DNA from: Hymenoscyphus infarciens
Lineage: Eukaryota; Ascomycota; Leotiomycetes; Helotiales; Helotiaceae
Assembly: GCA_001414345.1 (NCBI GenBank)
Contig: LLCB01000009.1
Coordinates: 310,001 to 374,000 of the forward strand
Direction: 5' to 3'
DNA length: 64,000 bases
Shown: in pieces, positions 51,048-62,558 of the stretch
How positions within the stretch are numbered: the stretch's first letter is position 1
Layout of the letters: every line of letters starts with the position of its first letter
Notes under the pieces: model-generated
The model's input: only the letters and a program-made list of their open reading frames with translations
The model's database searches: none
What the model was told of the DNA's origin: nothing
Made by a program: the position numbers and the translations under genes

Positions 51048-51822
51048 AGAGATCTCTAGTAGTTGTTTGATTGTTTTCAATGACCGAATTATATATACGG
51101 ACGAGGTATTGAATACCTCGTTTCCAGTGGCGTTTTTGATAATTATTTTACGAATGAGGATATGGTGGCGTAATGTGTGATGTGCTTGATCTATCCGCCA
51201 GATGGGTTGTATGAGACGCACTTCCCCTTCATGTATATGTTGAGGACGACGGAAAACCCCTTATTTGGGCGCTCTTAATTTTCTTGGTTGTTTTGTTTAT
51301 CAATGTAATTTGTTAGACTAGTTTTTATTGTTGGATATGGAGATCGCTTTGGTTTTGGAGACGGTGGGGGAGGGGAAACCTTAGATGGGGAGGGAAGGGG
51401 GTTAGGGTTGGGGATTGTGGATAGATGCAGTGGATGATAGAAGGGTTGGTTGAAAGATACCACGCTACGATAGCTACATAGTTTCTCACTAGGCTAACGA
51501 AAAAATTTCATATGTTTAAATAACAATAATCCCTCTGCTTTGTTTGATTTGTGGTTCCTGTCTGCTCGAGCCCTGGCAGGTTTTCCTTGGTGTTGTCCTC
51601 CTGCTTCCTCTTTCCCACTCCTTCCCACTTCCCAATTTGGCAAGTTACGTTCCTTCTTGAGAGTTAACTCTTTTCTCTCTCTCTCTCTCCTCTCCCCCTC
51701 TCCTCTTACACCCTACATACACCTTACATACACCCTCATCAAACCCCCTCATTCTCCCCACACGGACTAACATATAAATAAAGATTCCCATTCCCCCTTC
51801 CAGAACCCAACACTCACCCCAC

Positions 51823-51853
<31 letters not shown>

Positions 51854-52000
51854 CCAACCAAGCAACCAAGCAACCAAGTAAGTAAGGCAAGTAAGTAAGT
51901 AAGGCAAGCAAGCAAGCAAGCCCACGAACACACACATTTTCAAAACCAAGTCACCATCTCATCTCCATCTAGAAAACCGCCTCTCATTCCTTCCTTCTAG
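51048..52000. other. 3' flank of proton pump with simple repeats
   Basis: No gene is supported. The open frames at 51645-51949 (minus) derive from the (CAAG)n/(TAAG)n tract. Confidence 0.6.
51823..51922. repeat. (AAGC)n/(AACC)n/(AAGT)n tetranucleotide tract
   Basis: A run of related tetranucleotides that shift from CAAG to CAAC to TAAG and back. It marks the transition into the low-complexity block. Confidence 0.9.
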
Positions 52001-52164
52001 TATGATAAGAGGAGATGTGATATGATGAGAGGGTGGATAAGATGTTTATTTTAGTGTTTAATCTATTTACATCTTTATATCTTTATATCTTTATATCTAG
52101 AGTTAGTTTTTAGGATTTTGGAATAGTTTGTGGTCTTTTTTTTTGTTTTGTTTGTTTGTTTTGT

Positions 52165-52195
<31 letters not shown>

Positions 52196-52769
52196 TATTT
52201 TTGTTTTGATGTTGTAAGGTTGTAAGGTTGTAATGTTGTAATATTGTAAGGTTGAGGTGGGTGGTAGGTGGGTGGTGGGTGGTAGGTGGTGGGTGGTGTT
52301 GTGGTGTTGTGGTGTTTATTTTTGTAGATTTTAATGTTTTATATTTTAAGGTTGTAATGTTGTAAGGTTTTAATGTTAAGGTGGGTGGTAGGTGGTGTTG
52401 TAGTATTATGGTGTTTGTTTTTGTAGGTTTTAATGTTTTATGTTTTATGTTTTAATGTTGTAAGGTTGTAATGTTGTAATATTGTAAGGTTGTAATGTTG
52501 TAATATTGTAAGGTTAAGGTGGGTAGGGTGGTGTTGTGGTGTTGTGGTGTTGTAAGGTTGAGGTGGGTGGTGTTGTAGTGTTATAGTATTATAGTATATA
52601 TATAGTAGATAGAATAGAGAAGATTAGATAGAGAATAGTAGATAGAGTGGAATAGTAGAAATAAAGTATAAGAGTTGATTTATTTTGTTTTTTGTTCTTA
52701 TTGTTTGTTTTTGCTTCGTAGAAGTAAGAGAGTATAGTATTCTGAAGATACTAAAAAGTTAGATTAACT

Positions 52770-52850
52770 AAATCGTAAATAGGAAATCGTAAATAGGAAA
52801 TCGTAAATCGTAAATCGTAACTCGTAAATTATAAAAGTTAAGTATTTAAG
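52770..52850 (+). repeat. AAATCGT heptamer array
   Basis: Repeated AAATCGT units, preceded by AGATTAACTAAATCGTAAAT. It belongs to the family also seen at 53385-53505 and 54350-54400. Confidence 0.75.
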
Positions 52851-53354
52851 CCTCTAAGAGATATAGTGAATCTTAAACCATATTATCCTATTCTCTTACT
52901 CTCTTACTCTCTTACTCTCTTATTCTCTTCTTATATATGTTATATATACTAAGAGAGTATAGAGGAAGAGGGTAAGTAAAGAAGAGATTAGGAGAAGAAT
53001 AAGAGTAAGGTAAGAGGGTAAGTAAACAACTATTCCAGAGGAAGTTTTTTCCTAGCGTAGGTAAGGGGAGTTTAAAGAAAACATTCCACCTACTCTTCCC
53101 CTCTTCCCCTCTTCCTCTCTTCCTCTCTTCCCCTCTTCCTCTCTTCCCCTCTTCTCTTCTTTCTCTTTCTTCTCTCTTATTTATCTAAAAACAATAGAAA
53201 GAATATAATATAAGAGTTAGGTAATAGAGAGTAAGGATACGATAGCGAGGAGGCGATATTACGACTATATTTACTATAGACAGTCTTAATATAGAGAGAA
53301 GAGGAGAGAGGAGAAGGAGGGAGAAGAAGCGAGAGAGAACTTAAATTAAAAAAT

Positions 53355-53545
53355 ATTATATTTTATACTTATAAAAAGTAACACTTTACGATTTACGATT
53401 TACGATTTAGTCGTTTCCGACTTTTAGTATATACGAGATACTATATAAACGTACTAAAAAGTCGGATTAACTAAATCGTAAATAGGAAATCGTAAATCGT
53501 AAAATGTCACTTTCTATAAGTATAAAAGAGAATACTTTTCGATTT
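53355..53545. repeat. Inverted repeat carrying the AAATCGT heptamers
   Basis: The left arm (about 53370-53430) has TTACGAT units followed by TTTAGTCGTTTCCGACTTTT. The right arm (about 53455-53530) is its reverse complement with AAAAAGTCGGATTAACTAAA then AAATCGT units. Both arms end in a (T)ATACTTATA-like block. The spacer is about 30 bp. It is a likely palindromic element. Confidence 0.65.
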
Positions 53546-53735
53546 AAATTTCCTCTCTCTCCTTTTCCCCTCTCTCTCTGTATTAAGACTAGATAGTCTT
53601 AATTATAGTAACTAGCTAATTAGAGAATAGAGAGAGATAATAAGTAGAGTGACATTATCCTCTTACTATCGTCTTCTTACTATTATATTATAGTCTTCCT
53701 ATTATTTCTAGATAAATAAGAGGAAGAGAGAGGGA

Positions 53736-53783
<48 letters not shown>

Positions 53784-53874
53784 AAGAGAGGGAGAGGGAG
53801 AGAGAGAGAGGATTATTTACTACTTTTATTAAACTCCTCTTACCTATGTTAGGAAAAACTTTCTACTAAAATGT

Positions 53875-54029
53875 TTGCTCGCTCTCTTACTCTCTCTCTC
53901 TTACTCTCTCTCTCTCTCTTACTCTCTCTCTCTCTCTTACTCTCTCTCTCTCTCTTACTCTCTCTCTCTCTCTTACTCTCTCTCTCTCTCTTACTCTCTC
54001 TCTCTCTCTTACTCTCTCTCTCTCTCTCT

Positions 54030-54104
<75 letters not shown>

Positions 54105-54230
54105 TCTCTCTCTCTCTCTTACTCTCTCTCTCTCTCTTACTCTCTCTCTCTCTCTTACTCTCTCTCTCTCTCTCTTACTCTCTCTCTCTCTCTTACTCTC
54201 TCTCTCTCTTACTCTTACTTATATTCTTAT
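53875..54230 (+). repeat. TTAC(TC)n higher-order microsatellite
   Basis: Units of TTAC followed by (TC)6-8 recur about 16 times with a pure (TC)n core at 54030-54100. The two 130-aa frames here only translate Ser-Leu repeats and are not genes. Confidence 0.9.
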
Positions 54231-54661
54231 CTATACTCTCTTAGTATACGTAATAGATAAAAGAATAGAATAAGAAGTAAGAGAGTAAGTAGATAGTATA
54301 ATATAATTTACGATTAGCTATAGCTCTAAGCTATAAATCCTTAACTTTTGCGATTTATAATCTATAATTTACGATTTAGTCGTTTTTAGACTTTTATACT
54401 TTTAGAACGCTCTAGCTATTAATAGCTAAGCGTATTTTCAATATATCTTTGACTATAGTATATAAAAATAGCTTTTGTAATTTTTATTTTATTTTATTTA
54501 CGAGTTAAGTTTTAGATTTATACTTTAATCTATAGGTTATATTAAGGTACTCTATATATATGTCTTTATTTTATTTACGAGTTAAGTTTTAATTTTACTT
54601 TTAATTTTGAATTTGATTTAGTACTTTAACTAAGTTAACTTCTTAGGTTAGTTGTTTTATT

Positions 54662-55215
54662 ATTTATTATTATAGTAATTAATATAAATGCTACCTTTTC
54701 AATTATTAAAGATAGAAATACTATCTAATTAATTTATTTCTAATAGAAATACTACTCTTATACTATTTATTTATTTAGTAGTAATGTCACTACTAAAATA
54801 ATAAATTAGGAATAGTAGTATTTATATCTAAAATAGATAGCATTTCTATTAGGAATATAAAGATAGTATTTATATTAGTATATATATACTTTAAGAGTAT
54901 TAATAAGCTTGTTTTAGTAGTGTTTTTAGGAATATCTTTGTTTAGAGAAGGTTTATATATGCTTAGTTACTATTTACTATTTTTAGGCGAGGATTCACTT
55001 AAAAAGAGTAAATAGTAACTAATTAATATACTACTATTTCACTAATATAAAAGCTACTCTTTTACTTATATTAAATAAATAACAAATATACTAAAAAACG
55101 TACTAGAAGCGTTTAAAATAAATAAATAGTATAAGCGTAGCATTTCTGTCTTTAATAATTAAAAAAGTAGTATTTATATTAATTACTATTATTATTAAGA
55201 TAGAAGTTCTTTCTA
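54662..55215. repeat. Large imperfect palindrome, transposon relic
   Basis: The left part (54662-54770) matches the reverse complement of 55115-55215, for example TAATTAATATAAAT, AATTATTAAAGA and TTATACTATTTATTTATT. Near the centre, TTAGTTACTATTTACT (54962-54977) and its exact complement (55006-55021) form a 16-bp hairpin. AT content and lack of coding capacity fit a RIP-decayed element. Confidence 0.6.
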
Positions 55216-55517
55216 ATTATTCTAGAGTAATAGTAATTTAAAAATATTTTCATAAAGTAAAGTACTTTAGAACGTTATTAATTACTAACAATTTTAGTGT
55301 ATCAAGTACTTTTTCATATTCTAAGGAGTAGAGTTAGAAAGCTAGTTAGCTATATCCACTATCCGATGTTCTCCGACTTTCGTCCCGTGACCCTGTAAGA
55401 CATCACCAATCTCAACACAACTTTACATAATCCAACCTCATCCAGCCTCGTCCAACCTCAACCGTTTGGTCAAGGCTACCAACAAGCTGCACTAATCCCT
55501 TCAAACAAGTCGCCACC
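55216..55517. other. Repeat boundary and promoter of TPR gene
   Basis: The AT-rich block ends near 55340. The remaining 180 bp is normal sequence with CAACCTCA/TCCAACCTC units and an ACCATGG start context for the gene at 55518. Confidence 0.5.
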
Positions 55518-57480
55518 ATGGCTACTCAAGGCGACTCGTTGGCTGCTCAAGCTCCTCCCACCACTGCCGATTATTACGATCTCGGGACCTACCAGCGTGC
55601 AATTAGCACTACAAATAAAGAAGCACAGATCTGGTTCAACCGTGGGCTAATCTGGGGTTATGGATTCAATCACGAGGAGGCTGTGTCTTGTTTTCAGAAT
55701 GCAACTCTGAACGATCCCACATGCGCCATGGCGTATTGGGGTATGGCCTACGTGGGTACCCCATTTCTCTGAACCAACGTCTCTTTTGGGTATATTATGA
55801 AGCCGACGTACTCTTTATCGATACATCTTCCATAACATACCGGTTTTATAGACTATCACCCCTTCTACTCAACCATTCCCAAAGGACTATACTGACCCCG
55901 AGATTCTGTAGGCCTTGGGACCCAACTACAACAAACCCTGGGACACTTTTCGCGGCGAGCAGCTTGATGCACTGCTTTCTCAGGCGCGTTGGGCGATTGC
56001 CAGAGCCAAAGAACACTCTCATTCTGCTTCCCCGGTTGAGCGACGTGTTATCGGTACCCTTGATCACAAATACCCAGAGCACTCACGTCAGCTCAACAGA
56101 GAATTCTCAATCTGGAACCAAGAGTATGCGGATGCGATGGAGGCGGTCTACAAGGAGTTTCCTGATGACCTTGATGTAGCAACATTGTACGCAGAATCTT
56201 TGATGAATCTTACCCCTTGGCAGCTGTGGGTCATCAGCACCGGAGAGCCTGCTCCAAAGGCCCGTACTTTGGATGCGAAGCGAGTTCTTGATCGAGCTAT
56301 GATTCAGAATGGGGCTTTTGAACATTCTGGTATACTTCATCTATACCTCCACCGTGAGTATTCTCCGAGTTCCTTTTCCCTCTCTTAGGCTACTGTTCCT
56401 CCTCTCGCAGCCCTGTTTCCCGCCCAGACACACTTTAGAATGGCAATACTGAATCCGAGATCATCCACAGTCATGGAAATGTCTGGAACACCCGACGCAG
56501 CGCTGCCAGCTGCAGATCATTTGGGCGACCTTGTACCAGAGGCAGGCCATTTAAGACACATGCCATCACATATATACGTCCTCTGTGGTCAATACAAAAA
56601 GGCCATTGATGCCAATTCGGCTGCCATTGTCGCTGACGAAAAGTTTCGGGAGCGAAATGGCCCCTTCAACTTCTACACTCTTTATCGGTCTCATGATTAT
56701 CATTTCCGTATCTACTCTGCCATGTTCGCCGGGCAATCGCAAGTGGCCATTGATACTGCCGGCCAGCTTGAGACTTGTCTTCATGAATTGTTGGATCGGG
56801 AGCCAGAGAGAGCCGATTTGCTGGAAGCTTTTCTCACTTCACGCGTTCATGTGTTGATTCGATTCGGTCGATGGCAAGAAATCTTGGATCTCAAAATTCC
56901 TACCGACCAAGAATTTTATTGCATGACCACAGCAACGACGCACTACGGAAAAGGTGTTGCATTCGCCGCCACAGGCCAAGTACCAGAGGCTCTCAAGCAA
57001 CAACAACTCTTCAATCTTGCTGCACAGAAAGTTGGACCTACACGCACTTTGTTCAATAACAAGTGTGCGGATATCCTAGTCATCGCAGGTGCAATGCTCA
57101 ACGGAGAGGTCGAATATCGACGTGGAAACTTTGAAAGAGCGTTTGAATTCCTTCGGAAATCCATCAATCTCGACGATGCTCTTCCATACGAGGAACCTTG
57201 GGGTTGGATGCAGCCCACTCGTCATGCATATGGTGCACTTCTTCTCGAGCAAGGTCGCACTGAAGAAGCTGCAGCGGTCTACTCGGCGGATCTTGGAATC
57301 GATGATACCTTGCCTCGAACCTTTCGACATGCCAACAATGTCTGGTCCCTCCATGGGTACCACGAGAGTATGATGAAACTTGGACGGACGGATGAAGCTA
57401 AAGCTATACAACCAGAGTTGTCTAAGGCGCTTGAACTGGCTGATGTTTCTATCAAGTCGTCATGCTTTTGTCGACTTTAA
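55518..57480 (+). CDS. TPR-repeat protein of unknown function
   Basis: Inferred exons 55518-55751, 55912-56353 and 56471-57480 give 561 aa. Intron 1 (55752-55911, 160 bp, GTGGGT to TAG) joins AYWGMAY to ALGPNYNKPWDTF. Intron 2 (56354-56470, 117 bp, GTGAGT to CAG) joins HLYLH to LMEMSGTPDAAL. TPR-like helices are visible, for example IWFNRGLIWGYGFNHEEAVS near the N-terminus and a second set in the C-terminal third (RHAYGALLLEQGRTEEAAAVY). A LRHMPSHIYVLCGQYKKAI block is typical of this widespread family of bacterial and fungal TPR proteins. No signal peptide or membrane segment is seen, so it is probably a soluble scaffold or enzyme-associated protein. No catalytic motif was recognised. The start is in a strong ACCATGG context. 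The exon structure is supported by continuous frame. Confidence 0.85.
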
Positions 57481-58240
57481 TGGTGGTTGTTACGGAGATA
57501 TTTGGGATTTTTGGTGGTGAGGTTCCAGCGAGGCACTTTCACCCGAGTTTGCAAATGTGCCATGGTTTTCGGTGTTCAAGCTAGAACTACTAAGGGCACT
57601 TCGTACAGCTACTAGTTCAAATATCAAACACTACTATCAGAATACCTCAATTGGAAGCTTCAAGCTTCTAATAAACATGAGTGGATTATTAATGTAGGTG
57701 TGTCGCGGTGGACAGAAAACGCGGCAGTAAATATCTCTCGTTGTTCCAAGTTTGTAGTACAATTTAGAACAAGGAAACTTCCTTGTTCTAAATACCTAGG
57801 GCAACATTTTCAATTGTTCCAAGCACGTTGCTTTAAATTACCCAAGATGGCTGGAACAACGGCGAGGAAGGCAGGTACAAAATCTGAAATCTACTGCCGC
57901 TTTTACTATCCATTGAGAGGGTGTTCGTACCATCGCCCCAGGTACACACGATGAAAGACTCTTAATAATCACATCAATTATACAATTCCGCGTTACCCCT
58001 CTTTATCCTCTGAAAGAAGAGAAGACACAATATACACTGAAGGTGTACGTAGAACCACGTTTCGCACTTGAACAATATCTATCAAGTAAACTATATTACA
58101 CTACAAGTTCTAGAACGACTAGATTAGTCGAACAAAGTAAGGTGAAAAAATTAGCCAAAAACGTGTCGGTTATCTTAAGCACTCTTGCATAATTTGATTT
58201 ACTATACTCACTCGAATTCTCTTGACGAGTTCAGCAAATA
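57481..58240. other. Intergenic with inverted-repeat element
   Basis: No gene is supported. The 57700-57954 frame lies on the inverted-repeat element described next. Confidence 0.6.
57704..57910. repeat. Inverted-repeat element with perfect internal hairpin
   Basis: Outer arms 'gcggcagtaaat' (57721) and 'ctactgccgc' (57891), and inner arms 'cgttgttccaag' (57739) and 'ctggaacaacg' (57852), are inverted. Inside is a perfect 15-bp stem with a 2-nt spacer at 57762-57793 (ATTTAGAACAAGGAA and its complement). It is probably a small non-autonomous transposon or a foldback element. Confidence 0.55.
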
Positions 58241-58764
58241 CAGTGAGTATCGAGTAAAGCTTGAATCTGCCCACATTTTTTGTAATCCGAGCTTTTCTGG
58301 AGCTTTTTGTGAAAATTCCTTGATTTCCCCTCTTTTAGGCTCACTTTTACCTAGTAATTAACAACAACATATAATAGACTATCTATAAGAATAGGAAAGA
58401 AGAGGCTTCTATCTCCCCTTATACTCTATAAACTTTATAGGACAAAAATAGACAATTTCATATCGGTCTAAGTGTCTTGACTTTTGTAGGGTCTTGGTTA
58501 CAGCTGTAGGGTAGTGAAAAGATTTTCAAAATCCTTTTAAGAATTCTTTATCTTTTAGTGTACTTTTGTTATACTTACTTTGAATTACTAAGTAATATAG
58601 AAGAGAGATAAGTAAAATATAGCGCTTCTTTCTAGCGAGGCATCATCTCTTTTAGAGTACTTTTATTTTCTGTCTTCTAAAGAAGAGAGAGAGAAAGCCT
58701 TGATAAAAAAGAGCTCGGATTACAAAAAAAGTGGGCAAATTCGAGCTTAACTCGCAACTCACTG
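58241..58764. mobile_element. Tc1/mariner-type MITE
   Basis: A 524-bp element with terminal inverted repeats of about 57 bp, starting CAGTGAGTATCGAG on the left and ending CTCACTG on the right. The repeats share 'tgcccac(a/t)ttttttgtaatccgagct'-type sequence with few mismatches. It is flanked on both sides by TA (58239-58240 and 58765-58766), the target duplication of Tc1/mariner/pogo elements. There is no ORF, so it is a MITE. Confidence 0.85.
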
Positions 58765-59041
58765 TATACGACCAAGAGTTACGAAATGTTTCTCTCTAAC
58801 CATTCTGAACTTTAGAATTTCTTTCTTAATATTCATAACAAGTCTAACCAGACTCCTCTATACGAGGCAGTTGGGGTGTTACCCCGGTACATAGCCCCAG
58901 TTTCTTCCCGATAAAATCCAGCCACCTAAGAAGTGGAAGAAGAAATATTGCTGTACAGTTGCGACTCCGAGCCCATGTCCATTTTATTCACATTAGAACC
59001 ATTACCCGTCACTATTATATGAGTCTGCAAACCAGTTGCGA

Positions 59042-59817
59042 TCAAAACACGTAATAGGCAAGAAGTTCGCCCTCAGAGGTTCTCATCTTCCTATTTCTTC
59101 TCATCATGACATACTTGACAAGCCATGCAGTTGCAGCAGTGGCAGCCGAGAAAGCGGCGGAGGAGAACATAGCTGGTGCGTATTTTGGTGCATCTGCTTT
59201 ATTCTAAAGATACTAAGGCCTGGGTTAGTATAAGAGGACGAGGCCCGTGTAGTTTATTACTACCGCTGTGAGAGCGGATACGACTGCCCATAGCATCATT
59301 GCACAGCCCATATGTCTTGAAGAAGTTCGATTGAGAAACAGATTAGAAGGAAGTTCTCTGTAGAGATAACCGACGAATAGGATCCCGTTTCCTGGAAACA
59401 TAGGTGAGGTATTCTATGAATATGTGTTGGCAAAATGAGTCATACTTTGGTTGATTGTTGGAATAGAATTACTTACCACTACCCTTCAAGTTCAATCCCT
59501 TCTCAAAACTTTTCAATCTAGCTAGAGCAATGGCATTTCGATCGAGATAATTGAGCCAGTACATAGACTAGAGCTTTCGGCTAAGAATCACGTTAGATGG
59601 AGAAAAAAAGAAAGAACAGTGAGAAATGTACCATGATCCATCGATCGAGTTTCTTAACAAGAGCAATTTCTCTTGGGTCTGTCTTCTCGCGTGCTCCTGA
59701 GTAATCAGTCTTCACTTGCGGCTTCAAATCTTCTCCATCTTCTATCTGCTCCGCTGAAGCAACGATCTTTTCATCCTTAACACCACTCATTATGATAGTT
59801 TTGCTTTGCGCTCGCAC
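59042..59817 (-). pseudogene. MFS transporter (DAL5/allantoate-permease-like) pseudogene, middle deleted
   Basis: The N-terminal part (from 59817) reads MSGVKDEKIV...DPREIALVKKLDRWIM, followed after an intron-like gap by SMYWLNYLDRNAIALARLK, the first membrane segment of anion:cation symporters. The conserved Trp before SMYW is TAG. After a further intron the frame reads ILFVGYLYRELPSNLFLNRT, then WAVVSALTAVVINYTGLV. It then jumps directly to APKYAPAMFSSAAFSAATAA and MMRRNRKMRTSEGELLAYYV, the family's C-terminal end, stopping at 59042. Some 300 residues with most membrane helices are missing between about 59215 and 59240. The family is normally near 480-500 aa. The gene is certainly non-functional as a transporter. 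Confidence 0.8.
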
Positions 59818-62558
59818 AAAGACTTCACAACCCAGGGAAGTAGAGGATAAGAGAGGAAGAGAAGAAATAAAGACTAGTGAGATGCATGTAGGCTCCTTGA
59901 ATAATAAAGCTCCAATAGTAAAAGGAATAAGTAAGGTATTATATTGCTATGAAAAAGCCACAGGTTTATCCAACCTTCTCTCTTTCTACGCCTCCCATAT
60001 AGTATCTCTCAGCACCCAAGATTCTTCACCGTTTCTTTGTCATATCGGATGGGATTCTAAGATTTTCCAAGCACGTGCTCAGAGAACTTGGTGTCTTGAC
60101 ATTTCCCTTGTCGTACAATATCCACTTTTGAGAGAAAGTATTGAGTGATTGGAAAGGAGTAAAATGCATAATGGGTAAATATGGATCTGGAAATCACCCT
60201 TTGGGGTATAGTGGAGTTCTCGAGAGCGGGGAAAATGAAGGTAAATGAGAGTGGGTATGGGGAATTAAGGCGATGAGGGGTATCAGTTTGCTCAGCTATG
60301 GAAAACTGTAGGTTGGCTACCTTTTGTCTTGGGGTTTGAAGCCTGTTTCCTCGGTGGTTCTACAGGATTTGCTTTCTTGCACCCAAGGTAGAAAGGGGAA
60401 CTTGCCAGGACCAATGTACTCTGCGACAACCAGTAGCAAAAATGAAATATGCGAGATGAAATACACGAAACCAGGGGAGGAAGATCACCCCGCCCTTTGT
60501 ATAGTTTTGTATGTGTACAGTAATTTGTGTTAAGACGTGATTGAATACCACATATCACATAGAGCACCAACTTATGAAAGACTAGAGCCACATTAGAAAA
60601 GGACGAGAACGCCCGAAAATCCGACTCAAACCAACATCAAAACTCCAGGGTAAGCATAGGCGCATGCAAGGTCGTACTTCGAAGAAACAAACAAAAACTC
60701 GAATCATCACGAAGAAACAACGCCACACGATACCCCCCAGCGAACACCCCCGAAACGCAATTCGTTATAACCAAGGCAATTTGTTTATCAAGCTTGCAAA
60801 ATAAGGAATTGACAGGCCCTTAACAGGTCACTCGGGTACTACCACAAGGAATTCACAAGACCTTGGTATTCCTATAACGTTTTTGTCTTCCAACTTGGAA
60901 GATCATTTGATTCGTGCTTACGATCTGGGGGGAACGGGCCGAAAAAAGTATGGGCTTGCGACATGTGCTTTCCTAAGGATATGGGGAAAGGCAAATCCGT
61001 GTACCAAGGACTTGGAACAGCATTTTGGGCTTGGCTCTTGAACAGCTGGAACCTCATAAGTAGAGGGACGCGGGCAGGCGAAATTTGGTGTGGTTGTCTT
61101 GTTGGGTTTTATAGGGGTCCTCTTGTGTGAAACTTCTTTTATCAGTGTTGAAGTCTGAGCACGTTGGTAGTAAGAATTCGTGAGTGGATGCCCGTGGCGA
61201 AGTGTTGAGATGCGAACGTTGTTTTGCTTGGTGGGCCGGCCAAGTGCGAATCCTCTGGTGGACAAGACCATGACAGGTTGGGTAGCGAAGAAGCTCTGTC
61301 GCAAGGCTAAGTCAAGTACTTCAAATAAGAAGAGTTCCTAGTCTGTTCTATTGTAAAAGTCGTGACAATAGCGCCGGTAGCCAGGCGTATTAACTTTGTG
61401 GGTATGTCGCGATTCGTTTTCGATGACGAAAAAGTGTGTATGTGGGGATGGAAGAAGAGTAATCTAGACCTCCCTGTATATCCGCGCTCAGAGGCTTTCC
61501 CTAAAGGTGTTGCAGCGCTGCTCGCTTTGATAATAATGGATCTGATTGAGTCGAGACCTCGTCCGACACGTGGCCATTGGGGAACTAACCCAGCTTTATA
61601 ATAACTACGTCAGATAGAATCACACCAGACTGATTCAATGGTAATACGCCACGAGCTGTACAAGAGGCGGTCCCCTCGATGTGATATCATGGCCACGTGA
61701 CTGGCTGATATTCACAGGGTCTGCTCTATATACGTACTATTAGTCGAAATAATACTGTTTAGTAGTTATTTTGGGTGAACTTTTACGATAAAAGGGCCTC
61801 TAGCGCAACGGTTTACCTTGTGTATTACGTAGACTAATATACACGTGAGTTTGACAAAGGGAGATTCTGGAATAGAAAACCAGAAATGAACAAGGCGACA
61901 AAATAGCATTAGAATGGGAGATTCTCAAGTTCCGACAAAAAGATATGAGAGATTGAAATTCGGGGAAGCCACGAAGCATGGAGTTGGCAGCTCAATGACA
62001 CCAAAACAGCCGGGAGTCCCTTCGTTTTCTGAATAAAGTTTAAGATTCTGGATCTTGGCTGGAGCCTAGCATCGTTACCCATGGAAATCCTAGAGGAAGC
62101 AGCATTCCAAAACACTTTCAGGAAATTCCAAGTGGTTTTGAAAAAGAGGAGGAAAAACCGACCCCTGCATCTACTTGGTGTCACGTGCTGCGAAAGGTGG
62201 GCCCCCTTTTCTTAACCGAAACTAAACCGAGAATATGAGGCAGAAGAATAAAGATGAACAGTACTATGACAAACTAGATAAGAGAGATCTAATTGGTATT
62301 TAAAGAAGGGGATATCGAGGCCTAAAACAGTAACACCAGACGAAAATGAATGTCTCGGAAGGAAATCAAGAGAAATAGGGCGGATGGAATTTTAATCATG
62401 GAAAAATAGTAAACCGATTATGAACATTCACACCTCACGCAAGGCCCTTAGTCAATTAACCTTGTTACCAGGATAAGTTGTTTCAACCCTATTCTAAACA
62501 CATTTTTCAAATGAACCATTACAACAAAAGACCAACACCCTCGAAACCGCGCCACATT
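59818..62558. other. 2.7-kb intergenic region, no gene recognised
   Basis: Several open frames of 60-130 codons exist on both strands (60918-61304 minus, 59792-60148 plus, 60292-60591 minus) without family resemblance. The 60918-61304 frame is the most gene-like by composition, but nothing else supports it. Confidence 0.5.

Larger units (their letters stand above)
52001..53870. repeat. Strand-asymmetric G/T-rich and low-complexity block
   Basis: Between 52130 and 52600 the plus strand is almost only G, T and A: (TTTTG)n followed by a minisatellite built from GTTGTAAG, GTTGTAAT and GGTGGGT units. Then come CT-rich arrays (53095-53165) and (GA)n (53730-53780). No gene is present. Confidence 0.8.

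Noticed and set aside
53871..54273. Two long Ser/Leu/Tyr-repeat ORFs
   Set aside because: They translate the TTAC(TC)n microsatellite in two frames and have no coding character.
59036..59233. Plus-strand 65-codon frame
   Set aside because: It is antisense to the C-terminal remnant of the MFS pseudogene.
61797..61860. tRNA-like start (GGCCTCTAGCGCAACGGTT) resembling the 5' part of a tRNA-Arg
   Set aside because: The D-stem has no 3' partner, and no anticodon stem, B-box or acceptor complement follows. It is at best a decayed fragment.
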